NCBI RefSeq assembly: GCF_001730295.1
Contig: NZ_MIKA01000047.1
Coordinates: 1 to 64,000, forward strand
Reading direction: 5' to 3'
Origin: Enterococcus plantarum
Lineage (GTDB): Bacteria > Bacillota > Bacilli > Lactobacillales > Enterococcaceae
DNA length: 64,000 nt
A program made the position numbers and the translations under genes. This document shows positions 36,383 to 46,275 of this stretch, one piece after another. The number at the start of each line of letters is the position of its first letter. The first letter of the stretch is position 1. Below the pieces are notes generated by a model. That model saw nothing but the letters and a program-made list of their open reading frames with translations, did no database searches and was not told the DNA's origin.

Positions 36383-36968
36383 AATAATAGTACCTCCTTT
36401 TTAAAAAAATTATAACAAAAAGTTATATATTTGTACATATTAGCTTTACTTTACCGTCACTTCAGTGATATAAATAGAGTAAGCAGTTTCAGAGTGTAGA
36501 GTTTTTAAAAGTTAGACAACCATTTACGGTATGTTGAATCAATTACAAGTAATTGATCAAATGAAAAAAATTATTGTAGGCAAAATCTTACTATTAATGA
36601 ATATATTTATGAAATATCGACTAAAGTAAAAGTTGTTTCTAAATTAAGGAAGAAAAACTTTATTCAGACTGTTTTTTTTATATTCTATCATCAGAGCCTA
36701 CTTTTCTTATTTTTCCCCAAGAACAAAGGAATATTTTGATGAAAATAGGACAGAAACATTTGTATTTTGTAAATAAAAGAGTATACTTTAGATTGGAATC
36801 ATTCTAAAATTAATAAAAAGAGTTTCCGCGCACATATTGTATTTAGGTTTATTTTATTCTGGGTTTTGATTCATTTTGGCAGCACCAACCAACTGCGCAA
36901 ATGAATAATTATGTTGAATGAAATTAGCTTATTCTTTTTGTGGAGACAGTAAAAAAGGGGGATTATTG
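36383..36968. other. Long intergenic region between the DUF1266 gene and cydA
   Basis: No convincing gene is visible in these 586 bases. It holds a perfect 20-bp palindrome at 36538-36557 and a candidate cydA promoter TTGTAT (36760-36765) with TATACT (36782-36787) at 16-base spacing. A promoter there would leave a 5' untranslated region of about 175 bases before cydA. I could not identify a clear Rex or CcpA site by eye. Confidence 0.6.
36538..36557. promoter_or_regulatory. 20-bp perfect palindrome upstream of cydA
   Basis: ATCAATTACAAGTAATTGAT reads the same on both strands (9+2+9). It lies between the divergent DUF1266 and cydA genes and is a candidate operator for an unidentified dimeric regulator. 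Confidence 0.5.
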
Positions 36969-38387
36969 ATGTTTGATATTGTAACATTAGCAAGATTCCA
37001 ATTTGCAATGACAACAGTCTTTCATTACTTCTTCGTACCGTTTTCAATAGGATTAGCACTTGTAGTTGCAGTCATGGAAACGATGTATGTCGTGAAAAAA
37101 GATGAACGTTATCGCAAAATGGCGAAGTTTTGGGGCAACATTTTTCTATTAAGTTTTGCAGTCGGAGTTGTAACAGGAATTATTCAAGAATTCCAGTTTG
37201 GAATGAACTGGTCAGATTATTCACGCTTTGTTGGAGATATTTTTGGTGCTCCACTGGCAATCGAGGCGTTACTTGCATTCTTTTTAGAATCAACATTTTT
37301 AGGGTTATGGATCTTTACTTGGGATAAAGTAAGTCCTAAACTACATTTAACATTTATTTGGTTGGTGGTATTTGGTTCAATGATGTCTGCTTTCTGGATT
37401 TTAGCTGCAAACAGCTTTATGCAACATCCAGTGGGCTATACATTAAATAATGGTCGTGCTGAGTTGATCGACTTTGGAGCCGTAATTGGCAATCCAAAAG
37501 TGTGGTATGAGTTTACCCACGTTCTGTCTGGCGCAATTGTAATGGGCGGCATGATCGTTGCAGGTCTTGCAGCGTTCCAAATTTTGAAAAAACGTGATCT
37601 TAATTTCCACAAAACGTCTATGCGCATTGGGTTATGGATTGCTTTATTTGGTTCACTATCTGTTTTATTTACAGGGGACTTACAAATGAAAGCTTTGATC
37701 AATGATCAACCAATGAAATTTGCGGCAATGGAAGGCGATTATGAAGATTCTGGAGATCCAGCAGCTTGGACATTGATCGCATGGGCAGACGAAGCGCAGC
37801 ATAAACAAGTATTTGGAATCCAAATTCCTTATATGCTAAGTATTCTTTCTTATAATAGTTTATCTGGTTCTGTTGATGGAATGGACACTGTGAATGAACG
37901 TTTGAAAGAACAGTATGGTGATGATAAAAATTATTATCCACCAGTCAACACATTATTCTGGAGCTTTAGAGTCATGGCTGGCTTTGGTGCATTGATGCTT
38001 TTAGTTTCAGCTTTAGGATTATTCTTTAGTCGCAAGAAAAAACCTTCACTTTATGAAAAACGTTGGATGGTTTGGATATTAGCATTGTGTACATTTGCTC
38101 CATTCTTGGCAAATACAACAGGTTGGTTGATCACTGAACTTGGTCGTTATCCTTGGACTGTTTATGGTCTATTCACGATTGAAGATAGTGTCTCACCAAA
38201 TGTATCAGTGGCTTCATTATTAACATCGAATATTATTTACTTCATTCTTTTTGCTGGTCTAGGCTCAGTAATGGTTTACTTGATTACTGTAGAACTTAAA
38301 AAAGGCCCAGATTATGAAGAAAAGAAATTAGCAGAGGCGAACTCTACTGATGTAGATCCATTTGATAAGGAGGTCTTTGGCGAATGA
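36969..38387 (+). CDS. cydA: Cytochrome bd quinol oxidase subunit I
   Basis: CydA carries the three hemes of the bd oxidase and oxidises quinol to reduce oxygen to water. The 472-residue protein has about nine membrane helices, the heme b595 His in TTVFHYFFVPFSIG (His19) and the GRYPW motif in TELGRYPWTVYGL. ATG 36969 follows AAAAGGGGGATT and gives the canonical MFDIVTLARFQF; an upstream in-frame ATG at 36918 lacks support. It overlaps cydB by four bases. Enterococci depend on external heme for this enzyme. Confidence 0.96.
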   Translation: MFDIVTLARFQFAMTTVFHYFFVPFSIGLALVVAVMETMYVVKKDERYRKMAKFWGNIFLLSFAVGVVTGIIQEFQFGMNWSDYSRFVGDIFGAPLAIEALLAFFLESTFLGLWIFTWDKVSPKLHLTFIWLVVFGSMMSAFWILAANSFMQHPVGYTLNNGRAELIDFGAVIGNPKVWYEFTHVLSGAIVMGGMIVAGLAAFQILKKRDLNFHKTSMRIGLWIALFGSLSVLFTGDLQMKALINDQPMKFAAMEGDYEDSGDPAAWTLIAWADEAQHKQVFGIQIPYMLSILSYNSLSGSVDGMDTVNERLKEQYGDDKNYYPPVNTLFWSFRVMAGFGALMLLVSALGLFFSRKKKPSLYEKRWMVWILALCTFAPFLANTTGWLITELGRYPWTVYGLFTIEDSVSPNVSVASLLTSNIIYFILFAGLGSVMVYLITVELKKGPDYEEKKLAEANSTDVDPFDKEVFGE

Positions 38388-39409
38388 GTACGTTGCAATT
38401 ACTTTGGTTTGTCCTAATTGGTATTTTATTCTCAGGCTTCTTCTTTCTAGAAGGGTTTGACTTTGGCGTGGGGATGTCGGTTCAAACTTTGGCTCATGAT
38501 GAAGAAGAGAAAGAACAAATCATCCAAACAATTGGACCGGTTTGGGATGGTAATGAAGTATGGTTATTAACAGCAGGTGGGGCGATGTTTGCTTCTTTCC
38601 CATACTGGTATGCTTCATTGTTTAGTGGTTTTTACTTGATTTTGTTTATTATTTTAGTTGGTCTGATCATTCGTGGAGTGTCGTTTGAATTCCGTCACCG
38701 TATGCCAGATGGCAAACGTCGTAGAATGTGGAACTGGACATTATCGATTGGTAGTTTTATCGTACCATTTTTCTTTGGGGTTTTATTCATTGATCTAGTT
38801 CAAGGGATGCCTCTTGATGTGAACGGAAATATGATGGCGTCATTTACAGATTATATCAATGTGTTTTCTGTTGTTGGTGGTGTTGCATTGTCCTTACTTT
38901 GCTACTTGCATGGTTTAAACTATATTACGCTTAAAACAGAAGGACCAGTTAGAGAACGTGCTCGCAATTATGCGTCATTCTTCTATTGGGTTTTATATGT
39001 TGGCTTAGTTGTGTTTGCAGCTTTGTTGTACTTTAAAACAGATTTCTTTGATAATCACTTTTTAGTGACAATGTTACTTGTTGTAGTAATTGTAGCATTG
39101 ACAGTTGTTGCTAACGTTAGTGTCTTTAAGAAAAAAGAAATGTTGGCGTTTCTTGCTAGTGGTTTAACACTGATTCTTCTAGTGGCGTTATTATTTAGTG
39201 GTTTATTCCCACGAGTGATGATCGGTAGTGAAGGGTATTATGACATCTTGATCCAAGATGCTTCAAGTTCCCCTTACACATTGAAGACAATGACGTGGTT
39301 ATCATTAACGATTCTACCATTTGTATTAGCGTATACAGGTTGGTCTTATTATGTCTTTAGAAAACGTATCAAACATCCAGCGATTGCTGCTGTGGGGTAT
39401 GAAGGATGA
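38384..39409 (+). CDS. cydB: Cytochrome bd quinol oxidase subunit II
   Basis: The 341-residue partner subunit of CydA has eight to nine membrane helices and opens with LQLLWFVLIGILFSGFFFLEGFDFGVGM, the CydB signature. The segment IGPVWDGNEVWLLTAGGAMFASFP is also characteristic. It overlaps cydA and the following transporter gene by four bases each. Confidence 0.96.
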   Translation: MSTLQLLWFVLIGILFSGFFFLEGFDFGVGMSVQTLAHDEEEKEQIIQTIGPVWDGNEVWLLTAGGAMFASFPYWYASLFSGFYLILFIILVGLIIRGVSFEFRHRMPDGKRRRMWNWTLSIGSFIVPFFFGVLFIDLVQGMPLDVNGNMMASFTDYINVFSVVGGVALSLLCYLHGLNYITLKTEGPVRERARNYASFFYWVLYVGLVVFAALLYFKTDFFDNHFLVTMLLVVVIVALTVVANVSVFKKKEMLAFLASGLTLILLVALLFSGLFPRVMIGSEGYYDILIQDASSSPYTLKTMTWLSLTILPFVLAYTGWSYYVFRKRIKHPAIAAVGYEG

Positions 39410-41136
39410 TTGATAAAGCCATCTTAAAAATGCCGAAAATCAAAAATATCATGATCTTGCTTGCAGGTTTTTCTTTCCTGCAAGCAGTATTTATTATAGG
39501 ACAAGCATTTTATTTATCTAAAGCCGTTGTTGGGTTATGGGAAGGTGGTCAGCTACACGACCAGCTGTTGAATATTTTGGTGTTCTTTTTGTTTTACACT
39601 GGTAGACATGTCGTGACGTATCTTCGTGAGAAAATGTTAGACACCTTTAGTTATGAGCGGTCACGTGAATTAAGGGAAGCTTTGTTACAAAAGGTTTTCC
39701 GCTTAGGACCAACGGTGGTTCAAAAAAATGGTACGGGAAATATGATTACAATGGCGCTTGAAGGAATTAGTCAAGCGGAAAATTATCTTCATTTGATCTT
39801 GATGAAAATCATGAATATGATGATTATTCCGTGGATCATTTTGATTTTTGTTTTTATGTTGGATGTTCGTTCAGGGGTTGTTTTACTGGTTGTGTTTCCT
39901 ATGATCATTATTTTTATGATCATTTTAGGCTATGCAGCGCAAAGTAAAGCGGATAAACAATACAAAGCTTTTCAAATTTTGTCTAATCACTTTATTGATT
40001 CGTTACGAGGATTGGATACGTTGAAGTTGTTTGGCTTGAGTAAAAAATACGCAAGTAGCATTTACAATACGAGTGAGCGGTTTAGAGAAGCAACGATGAG
40101 TACGCTAAAAATTGCGATTTTATCAACGTTTGCTTTGGATTTTTTCACAACGTTATCTGTGGCTGTTGTGGCAGTGTTTTTAGGATTGAGCTTGTTAGAA
40201 GGGGAGATTTTACTATTCCCAGCATTAACGACCTTGATTTTAGCACCAGAATTCTTCTTACCTGTTCGAGATTTTGCCAGTGATTATCACGCGACATTAG
40301 ACGGGAAAAATTCATTCCAGGCAATTCAAGCTGTATTGGATTTACCAGAAATGACTGAAACGGATCGCCTTACTTTAGGGGATTGGACTGCATTAAGTGA
40401 AGTATCTGTTAAACAATTGACATTCCAATATGAAGAAGCAACTCATCCTGCTCTAAAAGGACTGGACTTTGCAGCAAGAGGGTATCAAAAAATTGGGATC
40501 ATTGGTGCTAGCGGTTCAGGAAAATCGACGCTGATCAATGTATTGAGTGGATTTTTAGAACCTGATACACAAATGACTGAAATTGAAGTTGATGGGCAAT
40601 CCATTCCTCATTTTTTACAAAAAGAATGGCAGAAGCAAGTCGTCTATATTCCGCAGTCTCCTTATATTTTCCAAGATACATTGGCAAACAATGTTCGTTT
40701 TTACACACCTGAAGCGACAGATGAACAAGTTTCAGCTGCAGTTCAATTAGTAGGATTAGAAACGCTTGTAGAAGAGCTTACGGATGGTTTAAGCACGGTG
40801 ATCGGTGAAAGTGGCAGAATGTTAAGTGGTGGTCAAGCACAGCGTGTAGCGCTTGCTAGAGCCTTTTTAGACAAAACACGTCGAATTTTATTATTTGATG
40901 AACCGACTGCTCATTTGGATATTGAAACGGAAGTGGAATTAAAAGAAAGAATGTTGCCATTAATGGAAGATCATCTTGTATTTTTTGCTACACACAGATT
41001 ACATTGGATGGCCGAAATGGACTATATTTTAGTGATGGATAAAGGGCGACTGGTTGAGGCCGGAACTTTATCAGAATTGACCGATAAAAATGGTTATTAT
41101 GTGAAATTAGTCAATCAAATGAGGGGGACAGAATAA
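39406..41136 (+). CDS. cydD: Thiol/heme-linked ABC exporter subunit CydD (first subunit; called CydC in Bacillus naming)
   Basis: The 576-residue half-transporter has an N-terminal six-helix membrane domain and a C-terminal ATPase: Walker A GASGSGKST, signature LSGGQAQR, Walker B ILLFDEPTAHLD, switch His ATHR. With its partner it forms the CydDC exporter (glutathione/cysteine in E. coli; heme-linked in later work), needed to assemble cytochrome bd. It starts within cydB and touches the next gene by one base. Confidence 0.93.
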   Translation: MIDKAILKMPKIKNIMILLAGFSFLQAVFIIGQAFYLSKAVVGLWEGGQLHDQLLNILVFFLFYTGRHVVTYLREKMLDTFSYERSRELREALLQKVFRLGPTVVQKNGTGNMITMALEGISQAENYLHLILMKIMNMMIIPWIILIFVFMLDVRSGVVLLVVFPMIIIFMIILGYAAQSKADKQYKAFQILSNHFIDSLRGLDTLKLFGLSKKYASSIYNTSERFREATMSTLKIAILSTFALDFFTTLSVAVVAVFLGLSLLEGEILLFPALTTLILAPEFFLPVRDFASDYHATLDGKNSFQAIQAVLDLPEMTETDRLTLGDWTALSEVSVKQLTFQYEEATHPALKGLDFAARGYQKIGIIGASGSGKSTLINVLSGFLEPDTQMTEIEVDGQSIPHFLQKEWQKQVVYIPQSPYIFQDTLANNVRFYTPEATDEQVSAAVQLVGLETLVEELTDGLSTVIGESGRMLSGGQAQRVALARAFLDKTRRILLFDEPTAHLDIETEVELKERMLPLMEDHLVFFATHRLHWMAEMDYILVMDKGRLVEAGTLSELTDKNGYYVKLVNQMRGTE

Positions 41137-42896
41137 TGGAAAATACCCCAACAAATAAAGAATTATACCAAAAAGATAAATGGATCAAACCGTTTTTAAA
41201 AAAATACAAAGGATTATTATACTTAGCATTGGTTTTAGGTTTTTTGACTTTCTTCAGTGCAGGAGCATTGATGTTTAACTCTGGTTATTTAATTAGTCGA
41301 GCGGCGTCACTTCCAGAGAATATTTTGATGATTTATATTCCTATTGTACTAACACGTGCGTTTGGGATTAGTCGACCAGTTTTTCGTTATATTGAACGTT
41401 TAGTTAGTCATAATTGGGTGTTGAAAATGACGTCTGATTTACGTTTGAAGCTTTATCTAGTATTAGAAAAAGATGCAATTTTCTTTAAATCAAAATACCA
41501 AACGGGTGATATTTTAGGGTTATTATCAGAAGATATCAATCATTTGCAGAATTTGTATTTACGTACGGTGTTCCCAACTGTGATTGCTTGGTTGTTATAT
41601 ATCTTTATCATTATTGGCCTAGGATTATTTTCTTGGTGGTTTGGGTTGTGTATGTTGCTAATGTTAGGTGTAGTGATTTTTCTATTGCCATTGATTTCAG
41701 TTTTAGTGAATGGCGCCAGACAAGAAAAACAAAAAGTGTCAAAAAATGAATTGTATAAAACGTTAACGGATAATATCTTAGGTGTTTCAGATTGGGTATT
41801 CAGTCAGCGTGGACAGGAATTTGTTCATTCTTATGAAAAAGAAGAAGCAAAATTACGACAGTTAGATGAACAAATCAAACGCTTCAATCGTTTTCGAGAT
41901 TTTGTATTACAAGTGGCTTTTGGTGTAATCACTATTTCGATTTTAGCATGGGCGAGCGTTCGTTTTCCTGGAAATCACGGTGGTGCTGCAAATTGGATTG
42001 CGGCTTTTACACTGACCGTTTTTCCGTTGATCGACGCTTTTGCACCGCTACCCGACGCAGCGCAAGAAACAAATATTTACAAGGATTCAATCAAACGTTT
42101 AAATGATTTGCCGGAATTAGAAGAAAACCAAGTTGTAACAAAAGAAATCTCAATCACAGATGCGGAAATTAAAATTAGCGATGTTTCTTTTTCGTATGCT
42201 GGAACAACTAAACAAGTGCTAGAAAACATAGAGTTAACGATTCATACAAAAGAAAAATTAGCGATTTTAGGTCGTAGTGGTTCAGGGAAAAGTACTCTAG
42301 CAACATTGATTCGTGGAGATTTACAACCTGATAAAGGATCGATTACATTGGGTGGACTACCGACTTATGAATTTGGGGATCAAATTACGAAATCAATAGG
42401 TGTGATTCATCAAGCACCGTATCTTTTTAGAACAACGATTTTAAATAATGTCCGAATCGGCCGAGAAGAAGCCTCTGAAGAAGAGGTTTGGCAAGTATTG
42501 GATAAAGTTGGTTTGAAAGAAATGATCGAAGGTCTTCCAGAGGGACTATTAACGATGGTAGATGAAGCTGGTTTACGTTTTTCCGGTGGTGAACGTCATC
42601 GATTAGCGCTAGCTCGTATTTTACTTCAGGATACACCAGTGGTATTGTTGGATGAACCAACGACAGGACTGGATCCAATCACAGAACAACATTTATTAGA
42701 TACATTCTTTGAGGCATTAGAAGACAAAACCATTATTTGGATCACTCATCATTTACAAGGGGTTCACAAAATGGATCGAGTGATATTTATTGAAGATGGA
42801 CAACTAGAGATGAGTGGTTCTCCAGAAGAGTTATTAGCGACAAATCAGCATTACCAACAGCTTTATGCCATTGACCGTGGAACAAATCACCGTTAA
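41136..42896 (+). CDS. cydC: Thiol/heme-linked ABC exporter subunit CydC (second subunit; called CydD in Bacillus naming)
   Basis: The 586-residue second half-transporter has a membrane domain then an ATPase with Walker A GRSGSGKST, signature FSGGERHR, Walker B VVLLDEPTTGLD and switch His ITHH. It pairs with the upstream subunit. The TAATG junction couples their translation. A hairpin terminator (42907-42945) closes the cyd operon. Confidence 0.93.
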   Translation: MENTPTNKELYQKDKWIKPFLKKYKGLLYLALVLGFLTFFSAGALMFNSGYLISRAASLPENILMIYIPIVLTRAFGISRPVFRYIERLVSHNWVLKMTSDLRLKLYLVLEKDAIFFKSKYQTGDILGLLSEDINHLQNLYLRTVFPTVIAWLLYIFIIIGLGLFSWWFGLCMLLMLGVVIFLLPLISVLVNGARQEKQKVSKNELYKTLTDNILGVSDWVFSQRGQEFVHSYEKEEAKLRQLDEQIKRFNRFRDFVLQVAFGVITISILAWASVRFPGNHGGAANWIAAFTLTVFPLIDAFAPLPDAAQETNIYKDSIKRLNDLPELEENQVVTKEISITDAEIKISDVSFSYAGTTKQVLENIELTIHTKEKLAILGRSGSGKSTLATLIRGDLQPDKGSITLGGLPTYEFGDQITKSIGVIHQAPYLFRTTILNNVRIGREEASEEEVWQVLDKVGLKEMIEGLPEGLLTMVDEAGLRFSGGERHRLALARILLQDTPVVLLDEPTTGLDPITEQHLLDTFFEALEDKTIIWITHHLQGVHKMDRVIFIEDGQLEMSGSPEELLATNQHYQQLYAIDRGTNHR

Positions 42897-42906
42897 TGAA
42901 ACTAAA

Positions 42907-42950
42907 AAAGATGAGGCTGGGATATAACTCTATGAGTCACATCTCAGCCT
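42907..42950. terminator. Hairpin terminator between cydC and the polyprenyl synthase gene
   Basis: GAGGCTGGGATATAACTC pairs with GAGTCACATCTCAGCCTC around TAT. It belongs to the same hairpin family as 24630-24670. The T run is weak on the plus strand, so it may act mainly as a 3' stabiliser. Confidence 0.65.
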
Positions 42951-43011
42951 CAATAACTTTAACGAACTATTTCTGTTTTAACTTCATTCGTTTAAAAAGT
43001 GAAGTTGAGTA

Positions 43012-43992
43012 TCAAAAAGAGCGTTGCAGTAATAATTCTGTCAACAAAGTTAATTGTTCTTTACCTAGACAATTTGGTAATTTTTCGATGTCAGTCAAGG
43101 CTTTTTCAGTGACACGCCGCGCAAATACTTTGGCATCATTGACGCCATCTAGCTCATGAACCAGTTGAGCTGTTTCATGAGCTTGTTCGACTGTGATAGC
43201 AGCCCCTTTCTCTAAGTAAACGGCAAAGCGTTCGGGCGCTTTTTGCATTGCATAAATCAAAGGCAATGTATAGACACCTTGTGCCAGATCCTCTAAAATT
43301 GGTTTTTTCAAGGTTTTTACATCTGCTGTATAGTCTAAGATATCATCATAGATCTGAAAAGCAATTCCAATATGCCGACCAATTCGTTTGGCTAAGCGTT
43401 GTACCTCTGGACAAGCGTAACCAAAATGAGCGCCTTCCAGACAGCTTAGAGAAAATAATTCAGCTGTTTTTCCATTGACACTTCGTAAGTAATCGGAAAT
43501 ACTCATGTCTGTTTTGTAGCGTGTGTGCATTTGATCTAATTCACCGAGTAGAAGTCGTTTCATTGCAGAAGCGTTTGTATGTAGAAAATCAGAGCCATTC
43601 ATCGTTTCGGCTAGTAATTCAAAGAATTCAGTAAACAATAAATCTCCTGTGTAAACAGCAATATCTTTACCATAGCGGGATTGGATCGTCACAGCTCCTC
43701 TACGCAGTGGAGAGTCATCTATGATATCGTCATGTATCAATGTCGCCATGTGTAGAATTTCGATAGAAGCGGCGATTTTAATCAGTTGTGTGCGGTCTTG
43801 TTTTTGCTCATCGCCGATTTGGGTAAACAAAAAAAAGAAAGCTGGGCGTAGTAATTTACCGCCTGAACTGGTTAACTCGATCAGAGCGGCTTCGATATCT
43901 TTGTTTCGTATTTTAACTTGATGTTTGATCAGTTCACAAGTTTCATTTAATTGTTGTTGGGTAATAGGAAATTCTTTCCAAAAATCATTCAT
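43012..43992 (-). CDS. Polyprenyl diphosphate synthase (quinone side-chain)
   Basis: The 326-residue all-helical trans-prenyltransferase has the two aspartate-rich motifs LIHDDIIDD and QIYDDILDY and the G/K region SSGGKLLRPA. It builds the long isoprenoid tail attached to the naphthoquinone by MenA, which is encoded divergently next door. Two residues before the first DD motif is Ile-His, a pattern consistent with long-chain products; the exact length cannot be read. ATG 43992 follows AAAGGAC at a slightly long distance. Confidence 0.92.
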   Translation of the reverse strand: MNDFWKEFPITQQQLNETCELIKHQVKIRNKDIEAALIELTSSGGKLLRPAFFFLFTQIGDEQKQDRTQLIKIAASIEILHMATLIHDDIIDDSPLRRGAVTIQSRYGKDIAVYTGDLLFTEFFELLAETMNGSDFLHTNASAMKRLLLGELDQMHTRYKTDMSISDYLRSVNGKTAELFSLSCLEGAHFGYACPEVQRLAKRIGRHIGIAFQIYDDILDYTADVKTLKKPILEDLAQGVYTLPLIYAMQKAPERFAVYLEKGAAITVEQAHETAQLVHELDGVNDAKVFARRVTEKALTDIEKLPNCLGKEQLTLLTELLLQRSF

Positions 43993-44111
43993 AACACAAT
44001 AGTCCTTTCAGTAATTCAATACTATTGATTGTATACGATGTTAGTGATGAAATACAAGTAAATTATTCTGTGAGCATAAAACTAAATATTGTAAGGAGAG
44101 AGGAGTATACT

Positions 44112-45017
44112 TTGAATAGAGAAGTATTTTTTGAATTAGTTGAACTAAAAGCAAAGACAGCCAGTATTTTGCCCTTTCTTTTGGGAATTTGTTTTAGTTG
44201 GTATCATTATGGACATTTACATTTAGGGTATGTTCTTATTTATTTTATTGCGATGTTTATTTTCAATATGGCTGTTGATATTTTAGATAACTATAATGAT
44301 TACCATCATGCTAAAGACGGGCATGATTACAAACAGAAGACGAATATCATTGGGCGAGAAAATTTATCTTTGCCGATGATTCGTCGTTGGATCATTTGGA
44401 TGGTGGCCATTTCTGCATTGATGGGGATTGGTCTGTCTATGATTGTCGGTTGGCCATTGTTATGGTTAGGACTGTATTGCTACTTGATTGGCATCTTTTA
44501 TTCTTCTGGACCTAAACCATTATCAAGCTTACCTTTGGGTGAATTCTTTTCAGGATTTACGATGGGGTTTATGATCATGTTGATTTGTGTCTATATCAAT
44601 ACATTTGATTCATTTCAGTGGACATGGGGCAATCTTGGCAGTATCTTCTTAGTGTCGCTACCCAATACTTGTTTGATTGCCAATTTAATGTTGGCGAATA
44701 ATATTTGTGATTTAGAAGAAGACGAAATGAACCATCGTTTTACCTTAGTTCATTATCTAGGGAAAAAAACGTCGATTGATTTATTTGTGGGGTTGATCGT
44801 GATCGCCTTTGCTTCGATCGTGTTAAGCGTTGTATTAGGGTTAACACCGATTACGATGTTGCTCACGCTTTTGGTCGTGCCATTTATTTGGAAACAAACA
44901 AAGGTATTTTTACACGAACAAGTCAAAACAAAAACTTTTATCTGCGCTGTGAAAATTTTAGCAGTCGGAGCATTAGCACAAGTTGTATTTTTTGCCATAG
45001 GATTATGGCTTAAATAA
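44112..45017 (+). CDS. menA: 1,4-dihydroxy-2-naphthoate polyprenyltransferase (MenA-like)
   Basis: The 301-residue UbiA-family membrane enzyme joins the prenyl tail to dihydroxynaphthoate, giving demethylmenaquinone, the enterococcal quinone. The first Asp-rich motif is DILDNYNDYHHAKDG and the second is NNICDLEEDEMNHRFT. The start is TTG 44112, six bases after GGAG, giving MNREVFFELVELKAKT; upstream in-frame ATG 44025 lies in the divergent promoter and lacks a ribosome site. The ndh gene follows 32 bases later and is probably co-transcribed. Confidence 0.92.
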   Translation: MNREVFFELVELKAKTASILPFLLGICFSWYHYGHLHLGYVLIYFIAMFIFNMAVDILDNYNDYHHAKDGHDYKQKTNIIGRENLSLPMIRRWIIWMVAISALMGIGLSMIVGWPLLWLGLYCYLIGIFYSSGPKPLSSLPLGEFFSGFTMGFMIMLICVYINTFDSFQWTWGNLGSIFLVSLPNTCLIANLMLANNICDLEEDEMNHRFTLVHYLGKKTSIDLFVGLIVIAFASIVLSVVLGLTPITMLLTLLVVPFIWKQTKVFLHEQVKTKTFICAVKILAVGALAQVVFFAIGLWLK

Positions 45018-45049
45018 TAAAATAAAAAGGTTAAGAGGGGATTTTAAAA

Positions 45050-46261
45050 ATGAGTAAGCACGTCGTTATTTTAGGCGCTGGCTATGCCGGTTTAAGAGCG
45101 CTACATGAATTACAAAAAGGAGACAACGAATTAAAAATCACATTGGTCGATCAAAATGATTACCACTTCGAAGCAACGGATATCCATGAAGTTGCAGCAG
45201 GAATCCAAACGTCAGAAAGAATTACCTATCCAATTAAAGATGTTGTAAAATCTGCTTGCACGACATTTGTACAAGGAACTGTAGAAAAAATTGATAGTGA
45301 AAACCAACTCGTTCATTTGAAAGATCAAGCAGCGATTTCTTATGATTATTTGATCGTAGCATTAGGCTATGAATCAGAGTCATTTGGGATTCCTGGTGTT
45401 GAAGAATTTTCATTAAAAATGGTCGATATTCCAACATCAGAAAAAGTCTATCAACATCTAACGGAACAAATGGAAGCATACAAAGAAACGAAAGACGAAA
45501 ATTGTCTGAAAATCGTTGTCTGTGGAGCTGGTTTTACAGGAATCGAATTATTAGGGTCATTACATGAAGGAAAGAAAAAACTAGCTACTATTGCTGGCGT
45601 TGAACCTGAAAAAATTCAATTATATTGCGTTGAAGCAGTGACACGTTTATTGCCAATGTTTAGTGAAAAACTTGGGGGTTACGGGATTGATCATTTGAAA
45701 AAATGGGGTGTCAATTTCTTAGTTGGAAAACCAATCAAAGAAATCAAACAAGATACTGTTGTGTATTTAGATAATCAAGAAACAAATGAATTGAATGAAC
45801 TAAACGCTAAAACAATTATTTGGACGACTGGAGTAAGTGGTAGCCATGTAGTGGGTGAATCTGGTTTTGCAGCAAAACGCGGACGAGTGATGGTTCAATC
45901 AGATCTAACGGATGCAAATCATAGTAATGTCTATATCATTGGGGACTGTTCTGCTGTGATGGATAAAGAATCGAACCGTCCGTATCCAACAACTGCGCAA
46001 ATTTCACTTAAAATGGGTGAGCATGCAGGTAAGAATATCAAAGCACAACTAAAAGGTGAACCAACGAAAGAATTTACCTTTAAATCACTTGGTTCTGTTG
46101 CCTCAATCGGTAATAGCCATGCCTTCGGTGAAGTTGGAAAAATGGAAGTTAAAGGCTATCCAGCATCAGTGATCAAAAAAGTAATCATGGATCGTTCATT
46201 ATTCGAAACAGGCGGCATCAAAGAAATGTTAGCGAAGGGTCGTTTTGATTTTTACCGTTAA
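45050..46261 (+). CDS. ndh: Type II NADH:quinone oxidoreductase (NDH-2)
   Basis: The 403-residue FAD enzyme passes electrons from NADH to (demethyl)menaquinone without pumping protons. The FAD site is VILGAGYAGLRAL, the NADH site CGAGFTGIELLGSL, and the second FAD segment NVYIIGDCSAV. The C-terminal amphipathic end would bind the membrane. With cydAB and menA it completes a minimal respiratory chain: NADH to quinone to oxygen. Confidence 0.94.
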   Translation: MSKHVVILGAGYAGLRALHELQKGDNELKITLVDQNDYHFEATDIHEVAAGIQTSERITYPIKDVVKSACTTFVQGTVEKIDSENQLVHLKDQAAISYDYLIVALGYESESFGIPGVEEFSLKMVDIPTSEKVYQHLTEQMEAYKETKDENCLKIVVCGAGFTGIELLGSLHEGKKKLATIAGVEPEKIQLYCVEAVTRLLPMFSEKLGGYGIDHLKKWGVNFLVGKPIKEIKQDTVVYLDNQETNELNELNAKTIIWTTGVSGSHVVGESGFAAKRGRVMVQSDLTDANHSNVYIIGDCSAVMDKESNRPYPTTAQISLKMGEHAGKNIKAQLKGEPTKEFTFKSLGSVASIGNSHAFGEVGKMEVKGYPASVIKKVIMDRSLFETGGIKEMLAKGRFDFYR

Positions 46262-46271
46262 CAGTTAGAAT
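46243..46271 (+). promoter_or_regulatory. Candidate promoter of the tyrosine T-box transcript
   Basis: TTTTGA (46243-46248) and TAGAAT (46266-46271) are separated by 17 bases, straddling the end of ndh. The predicted start near 46278 coincides with the base of T-box stem I. Confidence 0.5.
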
Positions 46272-46275
46272 AACA

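Noticed and set aside
36383-36968. Rex or CcpA site controlling cydABDC
   Set aside because: I found no stretch matching TTGTGAANNNNTTCACAA or a convincing cre by eye; the nearest TTTGTATTTTGTAAAT is too weak to call.
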